Source of the DNA: CAZOEL01 sp964578835
GTDB taxonomy: Bacteria; Desulfobacterota; Syntrophobacteria; Syntrophobacterales; Syntrophobacteraceae
Direction: 5' to 3'
DNA: 64,000 nt
Assembly (NCBI GenBank): GCA_964578835.1
Contig: CAZOEL010000020.1
Location: forward strand, 1-64,000
In this document: one piece after another, positions 60,701-64,000 of the stretch
Numbering within the stretch: position 1 is the first letter of the stretch
How the letters are laid out: each line of letters opens with the position of its first letter
Translations under genes and position numbers: made by a program
Notes under the pieces: model-generated
Told to the model about the DNA's origin: nothing
What the model saw: the letters and a program-made list of their open reading frames with translations, nothing else
The model's database searches: none

Positions 60701-61776
60701 ACATCATAGAAAGAGCCGTCCTTTCTCTTGTGGCGCGTTTCATAGTGCCCACCGGCGGGGCCGACAAGCCGGAGCATTTCTTCCAATTCCCCGCGACCCA
60801 GCTGAACATCCCAATCCCAAACATGCAGCCTCAGCAACTCCTCCATGGAATAACCCAACATCCCTGCAAATTTAGGATTTGCCTCCCGGACTCTCCCGCT
60901 CAAATCAAGAACCACAATCCCGTCTCTGGACTGCTCAAAAAGAATGCGCCGCCGCACCGCCTCCTCAGCCAGGGCAAGCTCTGCTTTCTTCCATTCCGTG
61001 ATGTCCTGTATGACGCCAAAAATTCTTCTTTTCTCAGGAGAAAACTCCGCGATGGAGTTGATATCCAGCACCTTGCCATCAATCGGTCTGCAGACCTTGA
61101 ATTCGATATCGAAGGGCTTTCCCCTTTCAACGAGCTCTTCAAGCGCCTTGTCGATCCTGCCGCGATATTCGGAAAGAGTGATTCGCTTTATGTCCGTCAG
61201 GGGCCACGCCTCACCCGTGATCCCGTAGATGACCTTCGCTCCGTCTGAAGCCGTCACCATCCCGGAATCCAGATCAAGCTCCCAATGTCCGAAATGAGCC
61301 ACCAACTCCGCTCGTCTGAGGCGCTGCTCACTCTCCTTTAGAGCAGCCGCCTCTCTCTCATCGTAGGCCTTCCGCAGCAGTTCTTTAGCGCTGGCCCGCT
61401 CGATGGCGTAGCGAATGGAGCGCTCGAGGATGGTCGCATTGAGATCTCCTTTCGAAAGATAGTCCGCGGCCCCGGACTTCATAGCCTCTACATCGACTTG
61501 ATAATCTCCATAGCCGGTGAGAAGAATGAAGGGAGCCCTCGAGTCCTTGGCCTCTTTGAGGAGATCGAGGCCACTCTTTTGACCAAGTCGATAGTCGATG
61601 AGGCAAACGTCAAATGGCTCTCGCATGAGGGCGGCCAGAGCTGAATCGTAGTCGCTCAGCCATTCCAACTTGAATTGCTGCCATGATATATTCGAAAGCA
61701 AGCTCCTGATGAAATAGAAGTCGTCTTCATCATCATCAATGAGCAGGACCGAAATCGGCAGATCTCGCGTTTGCAT
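57703..61776 (-). CDS. Giant hybrid histidine kinase, REC-PAS5-GAF-HisKA-HATPase-REC
   Basis: 1357 residues, no transmembrane helices. Order: N-terminal receiver (VLLIDDDEDD, phospho-acceptor Asp61 in CLIDYRLG); four PAS domains at about 165-675; a GAF domain at about 680-850; a fifth PAS at about 855-975; His999 in GGIAHDFNN; ATPase motifs DTGHGMD and GLGLAVVHGIV; and a C-terminal receiver (VLLVDDERMITD, Asp in LIITDYTMPEMTG). The N-terminal receiver makes it both a target and a source of phosphorelay. The start at 61776 follows GGAGTT; codons upstream in this frame look non-coding. No adjacent response regulator gene. Confidence 0.9.
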   Translation of the reverse strand: MQTRDLPISVLLIDDDEDDFYFIRSLLSNISWQQFKLEWLSDYDSALAALMREPFDVCLIDYRLGQKSGLDLLKEAKDSRAPFILLTGYGDYQVDVEAMKSGAADYLSKGDLNATILERSIRYAIERASAKELLRKAYDEREAAALKESEQRLRRAELVAHFGHWELDLDSGMVTASDGAKVIYGITGEAWPLTDIKRITLSEYRGRIDKALEELVERGKPFDIEFKVCRPIDGKVLDINSIAEFSPEKRRIFGVIQDITEWKKAELALAEEAVRRRILFEQSRDGIVVLDLSGRVREANPKFAGMLGYSMEELLRLHVWDWDVQLGRGELEEMLRLVGPAGGHYETRHKRKDGSFYDVEISSNAIEWRESKLISCLCHDISERKAAEDAIRESEEKYRTLYETMAQGVVYHGRDGEILDANPAAQRILGMTLDQMRSRSFTDPHWKAIHEDGSDFPGDAHPSMIALRTGEDVRDVVMGVFDSRHGGRRWINIHAVPQFRTGDELPYQVYTTLEDITARKMADRELRQSEEQYRTLFEETTEGIVLADYEKGEIVDCNQAFLDLSGYERSDLIGKPQTILHLKEESSSGVSKTFSQHRGEMSGSVLISDLVCKSGATKHVEIKGSPLVIGGRRILHGFFRDITEQMQYHHERETTLQLLRLLNDDNNTRELIRNLTGFLQRWTGCEAVGVRLREGDDFPYFETQGFPGRFVEAEKFLCARDPFGEVVRDAAGNPVLECMCGNVLRGRFDPVLPFFTPKGSFWTNSTTELLGSTTEEDRQARTRNRCHGEGYESVALIPLKVASETLGLLQINDRNKNKFTPELIIFLENAADQIAMALSQRRSKAALRISEQRFRDVIEAAGEFIWEVDKGRRFTYLSERVEKVLGFKPEELIGKQISMLFDESGDSERQFALDERAWVKEGFREFEHSARTKSGSLVWLSASAFPILDPAGRLLGFRGATLDITERKQAEREKARLESQLRHAQKLEAIGTLAGGIAHDFNNILSPIIGYTEMALEDIPESSPTRYDLKQVLTAGMRARDLVKQILSFSRAGGEPIMRPIDVKLIVKEALKLLRASLPSSIEIRQELETGVALADATQIHQVIVNLCTNAAHAMGDKGILEVSFRNVHLDVDDLIGLPDLTGAPGPFLKLGVADTGHGMDGVTMRRIFDPYFTTKEVGKGTGLGLAVVHGIVKQHDGAITVRSQPGKGSVFEVYLPIAKVEPKALIVATEELPRGSEHVLLVDDERMITDMVSRMLEQLGYKVTAKTSSLEAFNLFRSRCREFDLIITDYTMPEMTGIDLAKEALKVRADIPIILCTGFNEKVTLEEVRSMGIREFLMKPLDRRELAKLVRSVFDS

Positions 61777-62173
61777 GAATAACTCCAGGAAAAATTCGAT
61801 TTGCAGCCGTCCCACTACACACTCAATCTCAGAGCATCGGCCTTCGAAAAGCCAATGTCTCTCAGCCTTTTGCCTCAAGGCTCTTAACCGAGCGCGGTTT
61901 GCCGAGGCAATGCCTTTCTTCGGCCACCACGCCATGGCGCACAATCAAAGGGTCATTCTTAATAGCTTTATCGGCGGATATTAGAGAGATGTAAAGCGCG
62001 AATTTTACCCATAATGCGGGATAACCTCCATGAGGCAAATTGATCAAGTGCTTATTGCTGTTCGCCTCCATCCTCCCGGTCATCTTACTTACATGTCAAC
62101 CAGGTTCAAGAATGTCTTTCCGCAAACCCCCTCTTCCTGCAGCGGCGAGAGTCCCCTATTCTCAAGCACGCGC
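61777..62173. other. Intergenic region
   Basis: About 400 bases between the glycosyltransferase stop and the giant kinase start, both minus strand. It presumably carries the kinase promoter. Nothing else recognised. Confidence 0.5.
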
Positions 62174-63433
62174 TCATGTCTCGAGCTTCTCCTCTATGGC
62201 TTCACAGGCGACCCGGGTCCCGTTCTCCAGCGATACTTCCCTTCCCACCCGCCACGCCCTCTCGGCAAAGCCGCTGTCTTCGAGCAGGCTCCGAAGGCTT
62301 TCTGCAACTCTTCCAGCTGCATATCGCGATGGATAAAGGGTTTTCGCCACTCCTAACCGCGTGACCCGGAAAGCGTTGTCCGGCTGATCGAAGGCAAACG
62401 GAACAACAAGCGTCGGACGTCCCGAGCGGAGGGCCTCGCCCGTCGTCCCGACGCCGCCCTGATGAACAACGACGGAAGAACGCGGGAACACAAGGGAATG
62501 CGGGGCGTAGTCGAACGCCTTTATCCCACCAGGCAGATCGGTCGGGGCGTTCCGAAGATCCTTGCCCACCAAAAGAAGAGCCCTGCGCCCGAGAATCTTT
62601 GCGGCCTTCACACTCTCATCGAAAAAACGTCCCGGAGCCATGACCGCGGAAGTTCCAAGAGTGAAAACAATGGGAGGCGAGCCCGATGCGAGGAATCTTT
62701 CCACTTCCGGCGCCAGAGATTGCTGCCTGCCCTCATAAAAAGGATAGCCCGTGACCACTGTATTGGGAGGCCAATCGGGCTGGGGCTCGGCAAGCAATCT
62801 CGAGAAAAGCGCAAGATTGAGCTCGGGAGAGAATTGCCCTTCATAAAGGGGATCCTTGCCTGTAGGAAGGCCTACATCTTTTCTAAGCTCAGCAATGGGC
62901 CTGCTCCAGGAGCGGGTCGCCCGCCTGGCAAAGAGAAGGAGCAAACGGCTCACGCCAAGGCCGAGGGAGCGCAGCTTGACCAGCTTTGGAAAGATCGGAA
63001 AGACCGGCAAATCGTGGGCAGAAAAGAAGGACATAGGAGCAAGAGTCATCGAAGCCCAGCGAAGGGCTCTCTTCTGCGCCACAATCGGCCCGGCGTATGT
63101 AATGGGATGAGTAACGAGCAAATCCGCGCCCTGCGTTGCATTCAACAAATCCGAGTAGGAATCCCTAAGTCGAGGGAGCAAAACGGTTCTGATGAGAAGC
63201 TCAGGTCCTCTCTTTGGGTCCAGAAGCCTGGGGACAAGCTCAATGTCCTCAGGACTTATATCAGGCCGAACGGGCCAAAAGCCCGCGCCGGCCTCCTCGA
63301 CAACAGGCCTGTAGTATTCCGAGGTCGCAATGATGGGCTCATGTCCTCTTTCCCTCAAGCCTGATGCAAGGGCAAGACAGGGATACACATCCCCGAGAGA
63401 GCCAAAGGTTGTTATAACAATCCGGCTTCCCAT
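62174..63433 (-). CDS. UGT/MGT-type glycosyltransferase (GT-B fold)
   Basis: About 419 residues. The N-terminal domain starts IVITTFGSLGDVYPCLALA, and the C-terminal donor-binding region has VVVHQGGVGTTGEALRSG and PFAFDQPDN, as in enzymes that glycosylate sterols, antibiotics or rhamnolipid-type acceptors. The usual D/E-Q pair at the end of the donor motif is present (DQPDN). A GTG at 63466 and an ATG at 63445 are other possible starts. Acceptor unknown; no biosynthetic partner genes nearby. Confidence 0.85.
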   Translation of the reverse strand: MGSRIVITTFGSLGDVYPCLALASGLRERGHEPIIATSEYYRPVVEEAGAGFWPVRPDISPEDIELVPRLLDPKRGPELLIRTVLLPRLRDSYSDLLNATQGADLLVTHPITYAGPIVAQKRALRWASMTLAPMSFFSAHDLPVFPIFPKLVKLRSLGLGVSRLLLLFARRATRSWSRPIAELRKDVGLPTGKDPLYEGQFSPELNLALFSRLLAEPQPDWPPNTVVTGYPFYEGRQQSLAPEVERFLASGSPPIVFTLGTSAVMAPGRFFDESVKAAKILGRRALLLVGKDLRNAPTDLPGGIKAFDYAPHSLVFPRSSVVVHQGGVGTTGEALRSGRPTLVVPFAFDQPDNAFRVTRLGVAKTLYPSRYAAGRVAESLRSLLEDSGFAERAWRVGREVSLENGTRVACEAIEEKLET

Positions 63434-63610
63434 AAAAGCACGCATCTCTTCAAAAGGGTTAAACACTACACCTTCAGGTTAGTCAGCCAAGTCAGGAAAT
63501 GTCAAGCAAACAGCGGAGCTTCAGCGAGGAAGAAAGGGAAAGCCAGAAGAAAGACTATCTATTTCCGATAAACGGTTCTTATAATAAAGGGAAGAGAAAG
63601 GAGGTCCGCT

Positions 63611-63799
63611 ATGATCGCAAGAACTATTTTGATAACAGGCCTTTTGCTGCTTGCCCTGATGACATCCGGTTGCGTTTACGACCCATATTACCGCGGATAT
63701 TACGGGTACGGCTATTATGACGGCTCTTATGATTCATACCCTCGTTACTACCGTCACCGCCCTTACCATTACGATCCGTACTGGCGCTATTATCGCTAA
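63611..63799 (+). CDS. Small Tyr-rich lipoprotein
   Basis: 62 residues. AAAGGAGG precedes the ATG at a good distance. A lipoprotein signal (ILITGLLLLALMTSGC) is followed by a mature part of about 42 residues, of which 17 are Tyr, with Gly, Pro, Arg and His making up much of the rest. Similar short YYxGY-type lipoproteins are found in many Proteobacteria without known function. Followed by a perfect hairpin, so it looks like a single-gene transcript. Confidence 0.75.
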   Translation: MIARTILITGLLLLALMTSGCVYDPYYRGYYGYGYYDGSYDSYPRYYRHRPYHYDPYWRYYR

Positions 63800-63816
63800 G
63801 CTTTGTCAGGAAGAAC

Positions 63817-63862
63817 CGCTTGCGTCTCGTCCTACGGTCACGCACAGGACGAGACGCAAGCG
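63817..63862. terminator. Perfect 17-base hairpin between convergent genes
   Basis: CGCTTGCGTCTCGTCCT pairs perfectly with AGGACGAGACGCAAGCG around a 12-base loop. It separates the Tyr-rich lipoprotein gene from the convergent oxidase subunit gene. There is no T run on either side. Confidence 0.75.
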
Positions 63863-63867
63863 ACTCC

Positions 63868-64000
63868 TTACGCCTTCACCTTTCTCACCTGCCAATAGGT
63901 CGCCCAGGCGGCCATGACGGCCGGAACAACGCCCACTACGATGAAGACGACATCTCCGGGCATGCGGAACCATTCAATTGTTCTCACGAAATCCTCATTG
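63868..64000 (-). CDS. C-terminus of a haem-copper oxidase/NO reductase-like subunit (5' part beyond the window)
   Basis: The last 44 residues of a frame that enters from the right edge: EWFRMPGDVVFIVVGVVPAV (in part) and AAWATYWQVRKVKA. One transmembrane helix is followed by a short cationic tail. The pattern RMPGDVVFI recalls the C-terminus of nitric oxide reductase or cbb3-like large subunits. The fragment is too short for certainty. Confidence 0.55.
   Translation of the reverse strand, partial: NEDFVRTIEWFRMPGDVVFIVVGVVPAVMAAWATYWQVRKVKA

Noticed and set aside
1..64000. tRNA, rRNA or riboswitch
   Set aside because: I looked for tRNA ends and arms, rRNA conserved stretches and known riboswitch cores in the gaps and recognised none. 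A covariance-model search would be needed to be certain.

Overview
The window comes from a bacterial chromosome of moderately high GC. The gene content points to an anaerobic or facultative heterotroph with a respiratory chain, most like Desulfobacterota (the former Deltaproteobacteria): a multihaem c-type cytochrome, an ETF-linked membrane Fe-S oxidoreductase, TRAP carboxylate transporters, several acyl-CoA ligases, a molybdenum hydroxylase, and many hybrid histidine kinases with the HDFNN phospho-acceptor motif. This placement is an inference; there is no rRNA or other marker gene in the window. No tRNA, rRNA, CRISPR array or transposase gene was seen, but there are at least four families of palindromic, MITE-like repeats.

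Region 1 (1-12.5 kb, minus strand) is the highlight. It is a mycofactocin biosynthesis and use locus outside its best-known actinobacterial setting. In transcription order it holds a zinc/NAD alcohol dehydrogenase of the NDMA-dependent type, the precursor peptide MftA (ending IDGICGVY), the peptide chaperone MftB, the radical SAM maturase MftC, two FadH/OYE-type flavoenzymes, EtfA, a heptahaem cytochrome c, a membrane Fe-S oxidoreductase of the ETF:menaquinone oxidoreductase type, EtfB and the glycosyltransferase MftF (cut by the left edge). From the first OYE enzyme to the Fe-S oxidoreductase, successive genes overlap by ATGA. The locus reads as a complete route for taking electrons from mycofactocin through ETF to quinone or cytochrome. 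Repeat elements interrupt it: one between mftA and mftB, and one in frame inside the first OYE gene.

Region 2 (12.5-18.7 kb) holds a repeat cluster, a CcdA/DsbD-like membrane thiol-disulfide protein, a pair of complementary and partly degenerate multicopper oxidase-like proteins (only one with a Tat signal), and a small membrane hydrolase-like protein. Region 3 (18.7-23.8 kb, plus) is a MoxR/DUF58/BatD-like/BatA/BatB operon. Region 4 (24-35.5 kb) carries an HDOD protein plus hybrid kinase, an AcuA-like acetyltransferase, a molybdopterin-binding protein, a YaiI/YqxD protein, two more sensor kinases, thiol peroxidase and an isochorismatase-like hydrolase.

Region 5 (35.6-55 kb) is organised around carboxylic acids: a dienoyl-CoA hydratase-like crotonase, a FabG-like reductase, three acyl-CoA ligases, a SatP-type acetate transporter, two tandem TRAP transporters and a three-subunit molybdenum hydroxylase. 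A FadR-like operator lies before one ligase. A likely scheme is uptake of an organic (perhaps aromatic) acid by TRAP, activation to a CoA thioester, and hydroxylation or dehydroxylation by the molybdoenzyme. Region 6 (55-64 kb) has a YgjP-type metallopeptidase, an M3 oligopeptidase, a giant REC-PAS5-GAF-kinase-REC protein, an antibiotic/sterol-type glycosyltransferase, a tiny Tyr-rich lipoprotein and the 3' end of a haem-copper oxidase/NO reductase-like subunit.
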